A stretch of 64,000 nt of DNA, taken from positions 8,246,001-8,310,000 of the forward strand of contig NZ_RBKT01000001.1 of NCBI RefSeq assembly GCF_003633685.1, in the 5' to 3' direction. The notes below the pieces were generated by a model, which searched no databases, had not been told where the DNA came from, and saw only the letters and a program-made list of their open reading frames with translations. The number at the start of each line of letters is the position of its first letter. Within the stretch, counting starts at the first letter, position 1. Source of the stretch: Micromonospora pisi. GTDB lineage: Bacteria; Actinomycetota; Actinomycetes; Mycobacteriales; Micromonosporaceae. This document shows positions 31,639 through 38,882 of the stretch, piece after piece. A program made the translations under genes and the position numbers.

Positions 31639-32006
31639 GTGGTGGGTTCCTTTCGGTTTGGCGACCCATAGAGATAGGCGCGGGCGACCCACAGCACCGC
31701 CCGGTAGTTCCGCTCGATCCAGTCCGCGTCCACCCGGTACTCGGTGTCCTCGATTCGATCCGCCTCTTCCTCAAGCAGTTCGGCGACAGTCGTAGCGGCG
31801 GCCGGGTGCCAAGCCGCACAGTGGGCGCCCATCGGCCCGCCGAGGTAGTTGTTCACCAACCCGCCCCACTCGTCCTTCGGGACCGGCGGGATGGTGTTGT
31901 CGCCGTACGGGCGGCGGGCTTCGTCGGTGTTCGCGGCCTGCGCCCGTTCGGTCATCAGCCGGGCGGCGCTGCGCAGGATCTCGGCGTACTCCTCTGTCAC
32001 GCTCAC
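31635..32006 (-). CDS. Hypothetical protein
   Basis: This 123-residue protein from GTG 32006 is mainly helical (EEYAEILRSAARLMTERAQ; VAELLEEEADRIEDTE) with 'GAHCAAWHPA' between. The ending 'WVARAYLYGSPNRKEP' is typical of small phage proteins that pair with nucleotide-pool enzymes, but this is only suggestive. Confidence 0.6.
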   Translation of the reverse strand: MSVTEEYAEILRSAARLMTERAQAANTDEARRPYGDNTIPPVPKDEWGGLVNNYLGGPMGAHCAAWHPAAATTVAELLEEEADRIEDTEYRVDADWIERNYRAVLWVARAYLYGSPNRKEPTT

Positions 32007-33109
32007 AGAGCACCCGTCCCGTCGAGCGCCCGCGCGATCTGTTGCGCCTCGGCGGTGTTCAGGTCGGCGTACGCGACGTCAGCGACGGTGAGCCGGATCG
32101 GCCGGTCCGGGTCGCCCGCCTGCCGCTCCGTCGGCCTGGTGACCCGGACGCCCCGGACGGCGACATCGGCGGGCGCCGGACTACCGGTGGCCCCGTCGGC
32201 GCCGAGCACAGCCCATGCCGCCTGGTGGCTCGCGTCGTGGGCCGGTTCCGGGTCGGCGCTGCGGTCGTGTTCGATCGCCCGGCCCGGTTCGGCGGTGCGC
32301 CAGTCCGGCCACGTCCGTCCCTCGTTACGGATCTGCTTCGCGATGATCGCGTCGATGATCGCCTGTTCCCCGTGGCCCGCTCGCCACGCCCCGTCGAGGG
32401 CGAGGATGACGACGTCGACCCACTCGCCGAGGTCTTCGGGGTCGGCCTCGATCTCGCGCAACTCCTTGCGAATGTGATCAAGTACCCCATGGGTACGAGA
32501 ACCGGGGCCGAAGGTCCGCTCCGAGAACTCACGCTGGCGAGTGAGGTGCGCGGCGTCGATAACGGCACCGGTGCCCTCGGCCAGCGCCCGGTACGCCTCT
32601 ACCGCCCGCTCCCGCGACACCCGGGCCAGCTTCGCGTTCTGGCGTTCGTTCTCCCGCCGGTACGCCAACCAGCCCACGAAGGTGCCGATGGCGGGCGCGG
32701 CCCCCTCGTACGCGGCACCGAGCTTGTCGGCGTGGGCTTCCCACTCCTCCGGCGGCAAGTCCAGGCCAAGCTGTTCGCGAAGGTTGTCCCGGTCGGCGGT
32801 GACCCGGTTCAACTCCGCCTGGAGCCGGACGTTCTCCCGGTTGACGCGCACCAACCCACGGGACAGCTCGCGGGCGCGGGCGTTCGCCCCACCCACGTCG
32901 GTCGGTTCAACCTCGTCCGGGTCAGGGGACATGGCGAGGTCGGCGGCCCGGATGGCGTCTTCGGCGAGCCGGTAGTACGCCTCGGCCGGCATGAGCGCCG
33001 CGTCCTCGGCGTACTGCTCGCCGCGGTCGTCGGGCCAGTCGAGCACGCGTAGGGCGGCAACAACCCGGTGTTCGGCCACGGGCGGCAAGTCGGTGGGCTG
33101 GTCAGGCAT
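32003..33109 (-). CDS. DUF550-type nucleotide pyrophosphohydrolase with long N-terminal extension
   Basis: The 368-residue product from ATG 33109 has a coiled coil (RVNRENVRLQAELNRVTADR) and then, at about residues 190-265, the DUF550 (dATP/dGTP diphosphohydrolase N-terminal) signature: 'RKELREIEADPEDLGEWVDV', 'ILALDGAWRAGH', 'AKQIRNEGRTWPDW'. The EIEADP...EW.D block supplies the metal-binding acids of MazG-like enzymes. It may adjust dNTP pools during replication. The C terminus is low complexity. Confidence 0.7.
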   Translation of the reverse strand: MPDQPTDLPPVAEHRVVAALRVLDWPDDRGEQYAEDAALMPAEAYYRLAEDAIRAADLAMSPDPDEVEPTDVGGANARARELSRGLVRVNRENVRLQAELNRVTADRDNLREQLGLDLPPEEWEAHADKLGAAYEGAAPAIGTFVGWLAYRRENERQNAKLARVSRERAVEAYRALAEGTGAVIDAAHLTRQREFSERTFGPGSRTHGVLDHIRKELREIEADPEDLGEWVDVVILALDGAWRAGHGEQAIIDAIIAKQIRNEGRTWPDWRTAEPGRAIEHDRSADPEPAHDASHQAAWAVLGADGATGSPAPADVAVRGVRVTRPTERQAGDPDRPIRLTVADVAYADLNTAEAQQIARALDGTGAL

Positions 33110-33413
33110 TGGTTCCTCCAGTGGGTGTCGTACGGGAGTCGCAGCGGACGCAGACCCGCCCGCCGGCGAGGTGGTCAAGAGGGCTGGCCTGGCGGTGCAC
33201 GATCTGCCCGCACAGGGCGCGGACCCCGTACCGGACCTCACCGGCCACAAGGTGCAGGGTCCGGCCGGCGTCCGTGACCGCGTAGGTCCACTCCGCCGAT
33301 GGGCACTGCTGGTTGGGGTGCCCGCACGGTTCCGGTAGCTCAACCGGGGTGCCGGACGGCGACCGGACCCAGGAAAGGAAGTCCCGGGCCGCCCACACCT
33401 CGCACACGTCCAT
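33102..33413 (-). CDS. Small Cys-rich protein
   Basis: The ATG at 33413 overlaps the dnaB stop (TGATG); a GTG one codon upstream is also possible. The 103-residue product has 'PEPCGHPNQQCPSAEWTYAV', 'RALCGQIVHRQ' and 'GRVCVRCDSR', probably two zinc sites. It is typical of actinobacterial phages, function unknown. Confidence 0.6.
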   Translation of the reverse strand: MDVCEVWAARDFLSWVRSPSGTPVELPEPCGHPNQQCPSAEWTYAVTDAGRTLHLVAGEVRYGVRALCGQIVHRQASPLDHLAGGRVCVRCDSRTTPTGGTNA

Positions 33414-34777
33414 CACACGATCGCCAAATCAGCGAACCGGGCCAGGTGCAACTGAGCAGCCACGGTCACCGTGTCGGTAGGCCCGTTCCTGTGCTTAGCC
33501 ACTATGAAATCCGCTTCACCGGCGCGAGCGGATTCCTTGTCGTAGTAGTCGTCCCGGTGGAGCAGGATCACCACGTCAGCGTCCTGTTCGAGACTGCCCG
33601 ACTCGCGAAGATCGCTCAGTTGTGGGCGCTTATCAGCCCGCTGCTCGGGGCCGCGGTTCAACTGGCAGACCGCGATGACCGGACAGCCCACCTCCTTCGC
33701 AAGAAGCTTCAACCCACGAGACAGGTCGGAAACCTCCTGCTGCCGGGACTCGGTCCGCTGCGGCGACGACACGAGTTGGAGGTAGTCCACGACGATCATT
33801 CGCAGGTCGTGGCGCTGCTTCAACCGGCGGGCCTTCGACCGGATCTCCATCAGCGACGTCGCGGCGGTGTCGTCCACGAACAGCGGCGCCTCGGCGATGT
33901 CGCCCATGCACCGGGCCAGCTTCGTCCAGTCGTCGTCGGAGAGCTGCCCGTTGCGGAGTACATGGAGCGGCACCCGTGATTCGGCGGACAACAACCGGGT
34001 GATGATCTCGACCTTGGACATTTCGAGAGAGAAGATCCCGACCGTTTGCTTCGCCCGGATCGCAGCGTTCCGGGCGAAGTCGAGAGCGGCCGTCGATTTT
34101 CCGAGTCCGGGCCTGCCGGCGACAATGATGAGCTGACCAGGGTGGAACCCATTCAGCAACCGGTCTAGGTCAATGAACCCGGTCGGCACCCCGGTCTGCA
34201 ACGCGTCCTTGCTGCCAGCGGCTTCAATGTCGTCCAGCGTCGGTTGCAGCATCTCCGCCAGCGAGGCGAAATCGTCGTTGCCCTGACGGCCGGTGATGTC
34301 GTACACCGTCTGCTGGGCGAGGTCGACCATGTCGCCGAGGGTCTTCCCCGGCACACGGGTGGCGCTGTATCCGAGTTGGGTGATCCGGATTCCGGCTTCG
34401 ATCATCTTCCGCTGGGTCGAGCACTCCGCCATGATCTTGGCGTAGTGGCCAACGTTCGCTGCACTCGGAACCCCGGCAATCAGGGTGTGTAGGTACGGGG
34501 CACCGCCGACCCGGATCAGGTCACCGGACTCGCGCAACGCGTGCGCCACGGTCACGGTGTCCGGTGTGCCGCCCTTCCCGTACAGGTTGATGATCGAGTC
34601 GAAGATGGTTCCGTGGCGGGGAAAGTAGAAGTCGCCTGATTTGATCATCTGGCCGACGGCGTCGATCGCATCCTGTGACAGGAGCATCGCCCCGAGGAGC
34701 GCCTGTTCCGCCTCAAGATCGTGCGGCGGGGTCCGGTCGTCCTGCCCCGCCGCCGGGGTCTCAATGGTGGCGGTCAC
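33413..34777 (-). CDS. dnaB: Replicative DNA helicase (DnaB family)
   Basis: The 454-residue protein from GTG 34777 has the full DnaB layout. The N-terminal helical domain starts 'PPHDLEAEQALLGAMLLS', the linker follows, then the RecA-like motor with Walker A 'IIVAGRPGLGKSTAALDFA', Walker B 'LRMIVVDYLQLV' and the motif 'SDLRESGSLEQDADVVILLHR'. It should unwind DNA at the phage fork as a hexamer. The two genes upstream are likely loaders or initiators. Confidence 0.95.
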   Translation of the reverse strand: MTATIETPAAGQDDRTPPHDLEAEQALLGAMLLSQDAIDAVGQMIKSGDFYFPRHGTIFDSIINLYGKGGTPDTVTVAHALRESGDLIRVGGAPYLHTLIAGVPSAANVGHYAKIMAECSTQRKMIEAGIRITQLGYSATRVPGKTLGDMVDLAQQTVYDITGRQGNDDFASLAEMLQPTLDDIEAAGSKDALQTGVPTGFIDLDRLLNGFHPGQLIIVAGRPGLGKSTAALDFARNAAIRAKQTVGIFSLEMSKVEIITRLLSAESRVPLHVLRNGQLSDDDWTKLARCMGDIAEAPLFVDDTAATSLMEIRSKARRLKQRHDLRMIVVDYLQLVSSPQRTESRQQEVSDLSRGLKLLAKEVGCPVIAVCQLNRGPEQRADKRPQLSDLRESGSLEQDADVVILLHRDDYYDKESARAGEADFIVAKHRNGPTDTVTVAAQLHLARFADLAIV

Positions 34778-35229
34778 GGAAGAACCTCGCCCTCAACCTC
34801 GTCGCCGGTCGGCCACGCCGGGCCGGGGGTGATCTCACGCAACTGGTCGAGCGGCGCGGTCTGGCCGGACCGCTGGGCCAGGTGCTTGATCACCATCGCC
34901 AGTGCCTCGCGGGCCGCCGCACCACCACGCTCGTTTCGGATCTGCCGGTCCATGTCGTCGGTCTCGAACCGGCCTGGCAAGGCTCGAACCTCGTGTTGCC
35001 CGGTCACCCGCCGCTGGTCGGTCCGGATCTGCCTGACGATCCGACGCACGTGGGCGGGCATGATCCGATCGGTGTTCTCCCGGTAGTACAGCGACACCGC
35101 GAGCTTGGCGTCCTCGAACTCGATGTCTTCCAGGTCCTGGTGCCAGGCCAGCACATCGGTGTCACCGATGTGGCGGTAGTCCCTGGTAGCGGCCAAGCCG
35201 AGAAGGATGGCGACTTCGGACCGGTTCAT
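34774..35229 (-). CDS. Replication accessory protein (probable helicase partner)
   Basis: The 151-residue protein from ATG 35229 lies between the replication organiser and dnaB, overlapping both. It is helical, with 'RSEVAILLGLAATRDYRHIGD' and 'WHQDLEDIEFEDAKLAVSLYYRENTDRIMPAHVRRIVRQIR'. This pattern is familiar from small genes next to dnaB in actinobacterial phages and could be a helicase loader subunit. The role is inferred from position. Confidence 0.6.
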   Translation of the reverse strand: MNRSEVAILLGLAATRDYRHIGDTDVLAWHQDLEDIEFEDAKLAVSLYYRENTDRIMPAHVRRIVRQIRTDQRRVTGQHEVRALPGRFETDDMDRQIRNERGGAAAREALAMVIKHLAQRSGQTAPLDQLREITPGPAWPTGDEVEGEVLP

Positions 35230-36236
35230 GCCGCACCTCGATCAAGTTCGGCGTACTTCGCGGCGAGCGCCACCGCGTCGGACATGCGGGCATCGGCAGG
35301 GGACCGGGAGGGGTTGCTGCCCGCCAGACCACCGGATTGGCGGCCCTGCCACACCCGATCCGACTGAACCCGCTGCGCCGAAAGCCGATGGAGTTGCATA
35401 TCGAGGCTCACCCAGCCGCCAACAGCCATCTCCTTCGCCGCCTCAATCAGCTTCTCGGGCGGAACGTTCTCCTTCTCGATGAGCCGCTTGGCGTCGCGGG
35501 AGAATTTCCCGATGGCCCCGCTGGTGGGTGGGTCGCCGCCTGCGTCGGTGATGGCGTCGATCCACGCGGCGGTGACGTCCCGGGCGGTGACCTTGTCCGG
35601 GACAGCGACGTCCGTGCCGGGTGCGGTCGGGAACAGCGCTTCGGCTGTGGTGGCTTTGGCCGCGGTCCGCTTCGACGGCTTGGTGGTCTTCGGCTCGGCT
35701 GTGGTCGCCGGCGGCGGAGAAGAAGGAACTTCCGTAGGAAGTTCGGTCGGGTCGGGTCGGGTCGGGGGGACCGTGACTGCGGGTGCGACATCGGTGTGAC
35801 TGTCGGCGTGAGTCACGTCAGCGTCACGCCGTGACGCACCCCCCGCTTGGGTGTTTTCGCCCTGATTCTGCGTTTTCGCCTTCGCTCGATCCCGCGCCCG
35901 CTGCTGCCGGGCCGCCGCCGCAGCGCGCTCCTTGAGAACCTGCTCCCTGGACGGTTGATGATCGGTCCACTGGTGAAACCGCCATCCCTCCTCGCCGTCA
36001 CGCGTGACGCGCTCCCACAGACCAGACCGCTCCAACCTCGGGGTCAGGGCCTCACGGAGGCCCGGGGCGAGGTAGTCGACAACGTCATCAGGGACCCATC
36101 CGTCGGTGAGGTCATCCGACGCCCACGACCCAGCCACAGCCCACAGACCGATCGCCGCGAGCCCCTCCAGATCGAGGCCGGTACGGATGCGCTTACGGTG
36201 CTTGTGGAACCCGTCGTCCATCCGGAACCACGTCAC
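35226..36236 (-). CDS. Replication organiser / initiator-like protein
   Basis: The GTG at 36236 gives 336 residues. The N-terminal 120 residues (TWFRMDDGFHKHRKRIRTGLD, AAIGLWAVAGSWASDDLTDGW, HQPSREQVLKERAAAAARQQ) match the winged-helix start of phage replisome organisers. A Pro/Thr/Lys-rich linker follows (about 140-225), then a C-terminal helical domain. It should bind the phage origin and bring DnaB. No iteron array is seen within the gene by eye. Confidence 0.7.
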   Translation of the reverse strand: MTWFRMDDGFHKHRKRIRTGLDLEGLAAIGLWAVAGSWASDDLTDGWVPDDVVDYLAPGLREALTPRLERSGLWERVTRDGEEGWRFHQWTDHQPSREQVLKERAAAAARQQRARDRAKAKTQNQGENTQAGGASRRDADVTHADSHTDVAPAVTVPPTRPDPTELPTEVPSSPPPATTAEPKTTKPSKRTAAKATTAEALFPTAPGTDVAVPDKVTARDVTAAWIDAITDAGGDPPTSGAIGKFSRDAKRLIEKENVPPEKLIEAAKEMAVGGWVSLDMQLHRLSAQRVQSDRVWQGRQSGGLAGSNPSRSPADARMSDAVALAAKYAELDRGAA

Positions 36237-36589
36237 AGGACTCGCGCCCCCTTCCGGGTGTCGCGGGAACGGGAGACAGCCGGGACCGGTGGCAGGTTCA
36301 TCGGGCACAGCCAGCACCCGTCACGCCTCGGCTTCGGCTGGTACTTCAGCGGGGCCCGTGAGTTGAGCCGGGTCAGCCCGGCGGCCCACGCCACCCCGGC
36401 GACGACGCACGAGTCCCACGGGTTCAGAGCCGCAGTCTCCGCTCGGCACTGCTCCAGCACCGGGCAGTCCGACAGGCAGATGTGCCGGGCCAGCGGGTAC
36501 AGGCTGCGGGTCGTCCACACATGGCTGTTCCGCTGGCACACGGCGTGCTGGCGCCACCCGGCGTCAAGGTCAATGGTTGGTGCGGTCAC
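36233..36589 (-). CDS. WhiB-family regulator with CxxxC variant
   Basis: The 118-residue product from GTG 36589 has the WhiB pattern of four Cys (AVCQRNSHVW ... HICLSDCPVLEQCRAE) and a turn like the GVWGG loop (VAGVAWAAGL). The middle pair is spaced CxxxC, where WhiB proteins normally have CxxC, and there is a further CWLC near the C terminus. A bound Fe-S cluster is likely but its geometry may differ. It overlaps a LuxR-type gene and may act on host or phage promoters. Confidence 0.75.
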   Translation of the reverse strand: MTAPTIDLDAGWRQHAVCQRNSHVWTTRSLYPLARHICLSDCPVLEQCRAETAALNPWDSCVVAGVAWAAGLTRLNSRAPLKYQPKPRRDGCWLCPMNLPPVPAVSRSRDTRKGARVL

Positions 36590-37002
36590 AGTGCGTCTCC
36601 GGTGGCGATCGTGGTGATCCGGCGGCGCCGGTACCGGGCGGGAACCCGAGTCGGGACGGCGTACAGGCGGACCGGGGGAGCGATCGGCCCTTCGACGCGG
36701 CACACCTCGCACCCTTCGGTGCGGGTCTGGTGGCGGCGGCGGGCGGTGTCGGTCCCGCAGGGCAACACATCATTCGGCCCGTACCGGGGGCCGCGAGGGG
36801 GAAGGAGTCCGTGGTCGCGGGCGTACGCGACGGCGGCCGGGCCGGAGGGCACCCGCAGGAGCGCGAACACCCTGCTGAGTTCCTGCGTGACGGCACCGGT
36901 GGTGCGGTTGGTTTTGAGGCCGATGGCGGCCCGGGTGAGCCCGTCGGCGAGGAGGTCGAGCAGGGTGAGTTGGTGGTCGGTGAGTTGCGGAATCTCAGGC
37001 AT
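36586..37002 (-). CDS. LuxR-type helix-turn-helix protein
   Basis: This 138-residue protein from ATG 37002 begins with a GerE/LuxR domain (LTDHQLTLLDLLADGLTRAAIGLKTNRTTGAVTQELSRVF). It continues with a basic C-terminal part containing 'GCEVCRVEG'. There is no receiver domain. It overlaps the sigma-like gene by eight bases and the WhiB gene by four. Confidence 0.75.
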   Translation of the reverse strand: MPEIPQLTDHQLTLLDLLADGLTRAAIGLKTNRTTGAVTQELSRVFALLRVPSGPAAVAYARDHGLLPPRGPRYGPNDVLPCGTDTARRRHQTRTEGCEVCRVEGPIAPPVRLYAVPTRVPARYRRRRITTIATGDAL

Positions 37003-37639
37003 CGTTGGCCGCCTTCCGAGATCCCTTGCGCTTCCGCATCACCGTCACCAGGCGGCTAGCGTTCGCGCCGCGCCGGTCGGTACCCCACGGCCGTGACGGC
37101 ACCTCGCCCTCATGCCAGTAGGACAGGAACCGGCGGCGGGCGTTCGCCAGGTGGGTGGCGTAGCAGGACAGGTCACCGAGCGCAGCCCGTGCGAGCGCAT
37201 GGTCATCGAACGCGGCCAGAGCGCCAATGACCTCCCGCTGCCGTTCCGTAAGGGTGGGGAGAATCTGAGCGAGAGCCAGCCGGTCAACGATGTGGTTCTC
37301 CGGCGACGGGGTGACCCGGGTGACGTCGGTCCAGTAGGTGACGAAGTTCGGGCCTGTGCCGCTTTCGCCCCACCCCTCGTCGTTCCGGTATGCGGCGCCT
37401 CGGTAGCTGAGGGTCTTCCGGTTCTCCGTCCACAGCGAGTCCTGCGCGGCCTGGAACAGCTTGTGCTCCGGGATCCAGTGTTCGGCCTCGTACAGGCGCT
37501 CTGCGGCGGCACCGAACGCTTCGGCGTACCGGTCGTCGTAGTCGCCGGCCATCGCCCGGGTTGTTGCCGCAGCGGACCGGGCGACGCGTTGCAGGTCGGC
37601 GAGGGTGTAGCCCCATCGGAGTTCGGTGTCGGTGTTCAT
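36995..37639 (-). CDS. Sigma-region-4-like DNA-binding protein
   Basis: The ATG at 37639 has a GGAGAGG site and gives 214 residues. The segment 'ILPTLTERQREVIGALAAFDDHALARAALGDLSCYATHLANARRRF' resembles sigma-70 region 4, which contacts the -35 element. The N-terminal half is helical and does not look like region 2. It may be a regulator that borrows the sigma fold rather than a complete sigma factor. Confidence 0.65.
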   Translation of the reverse strand: MNTDTELRWGYTLADLQRVARSAAATTRAMAGDYDDRYAEAFGAAAERLYEAEHWIPEHKLFQAAQDSLWTENRKTLSYRGAAYRNDEGWGESGTGPNFVTYWTDVTRVTPSPENHIVDRLALAQILPTLTERQREVIGALAAFDDHALARAALGDLSCYATHLANARRRFLSYWHEGEVPSRPWGTDRRGANASRLVTVMRKRKGSRKAANDA

Positions 37640-38802
37640 GCTGCCTCTCCGAAGAGGTCGAGTTGCTGGTGCTGGATGACCACCGGAGATGTGGCCGGCA
37701 TCGGGTTGGTTGGCTGAGCCGGTTCGGTGTGCTCCGTGGCGGCCCAGTCCCATCCGCTCTGGGTGAAGGACTCACCCGGCAGGTCGGCGAGCTGCGGGTG
37801 GTGGTCGTCGTAGACCTGCTTGCTGGTCTTGCCGAGAAGCAGGGAGTCCGCCACGCCGATCCGGGGGATCAGGTTGCGGGGGATGGTGTCGAGCCGGATC
37901 GGCCCGGTGGTGAGCCCACCCCGTTGGGCAAGGTGCGCGGCGTACACGGTGCACCGCAAGCGAGCGACGGCCGCGGTGAGCGGGTCCAGCTCCACCCCGT
38001 CAACCGAGGCGACCACGCGGGTGAGGGCATCACCGGGGGCGGACACGATGCCGCCCGTGGCGACCAACCCGGCCTTGGCCTGGCGGGGGCGAAGGGTGCC
38101 GGTGGTGTACCACTCCCACAGGTAGTCCATGGCCCGGACCATGAAGTGCCCGGTGCCGGCGGTCGGGTCGACGGTGCGAATCAGCCGGTCGGCGCGGAAG
38201 GCGACGCACGCGGGGACCATCGTCCGGTCGAGGATGAAATCCGCCACCCACCACGGGGTTTGCGCCAACGCGTGCTCTTTGCGGCGGTCGTCGGTCACGG
38301 CCTGAAGCAGGTCCCCGATGATCCAACCGCTGATCGACGGCGGCCCGTCGATCACCTCGTAGGCGAGGGACGGTGCGTCACCGGCCCACCAATCGACCAG
38401 GTCTTGGATCGCTGCATCGGACGGGGTGCCGGCGTGCAGGTCCGGGTTGTACCGGGGGTGCATGAGCCACTGGGTAGCGGGATGCACGGTCAACCCAGCC
38501 ATGGCCTGCAACAGTGCGACGCTCGGCGTCGGGTTCGGCATGTACCAGCCGGGCATTCCCTTCAGCCCGTCACGTAGCCACACGTTAATGAGCCCGTGGT
38601 CTTCAGCCCAGGCGGTGACAGCGGACAGGTACACCCACGCCCCGGCGATGCGGGTGCGGCGGGCGTGGTCGGTGTATTCGGTGCTGGCGGGCGGGATGGT
38701 GCCGGCGAGGCGGTCGACGTGCTTTCGGAGGGCTTTGACGAGCGTGTGGGTGTATTTGGTGTTGTCCACCGGGTTGCTCGTTGGGTGAGTCTCGGTCGTC
38801 AT
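37636..38802 (-). CDS. N6-adenine methylase-like protein without an NPPY motif
   Basis: The start at ATG 38802 follows a perfect GGAGGT site; the product is 388 residues. The SAM-binding loop is clear (VDPTAGTGHFMVRAMDYL) and a strand 2 acid is present (VDGVELDPLTAAVARLR), but where motif IV (NPPY or DPPY) should be there is 'IGVADSLLLG'. Similar proteins are found in other actinobacterial phages. It may bind SAM without methylating adenine, or have another target. Confidence 0.7.
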   Translation of the reverse strand: MTTETHPTSNPVDNTKYTHTLVKALRKHVDRLAGTIPPASTEYTDHARRTRIAGAWVYLSAVTAWAEDHGLINVWLRDGLKGMPGWYMPNPTPSVALLQAMAGLTVHPATQWLMHPRYNPDLHAGTPSDAAIQDLVDWWAGDAPSLAYEVIDGPPSISGWIIGDLLQAVTDDRRKEHALAQTPWWVADFILDRTMVPACVAFRADRLIRTVDPTAGTGHFMVRAMDYLWEWYTTGTLRPRQAKAGLVATGGIVSAPGDALTRVVASVDGVELDPLTAAVARLRCTVYAAHLAQRGGLTTGPIRLDTIPRNLIPRIGVADSLLLGKTSKQVYDDHHPQLADLPGESFTQSGWDWAATEHTEPAQPTNPMPATSPVVIQHQQLDLFGEAA

Positions 38803-38882
38803 GGCAGTCACCTCCGTCGATGTTTTGGTGGGAATGGTGGAGCGCGGCCCGCCCCGTGCCGGACCGCGCCCCGTCGACCGAA

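Noticed and set aside
36995-37639. Complete phage sigma factor
   Set aside because: Only a region-4-like helix-turn-helix is visible; no region 2 sequence for -10 recognition can be found.
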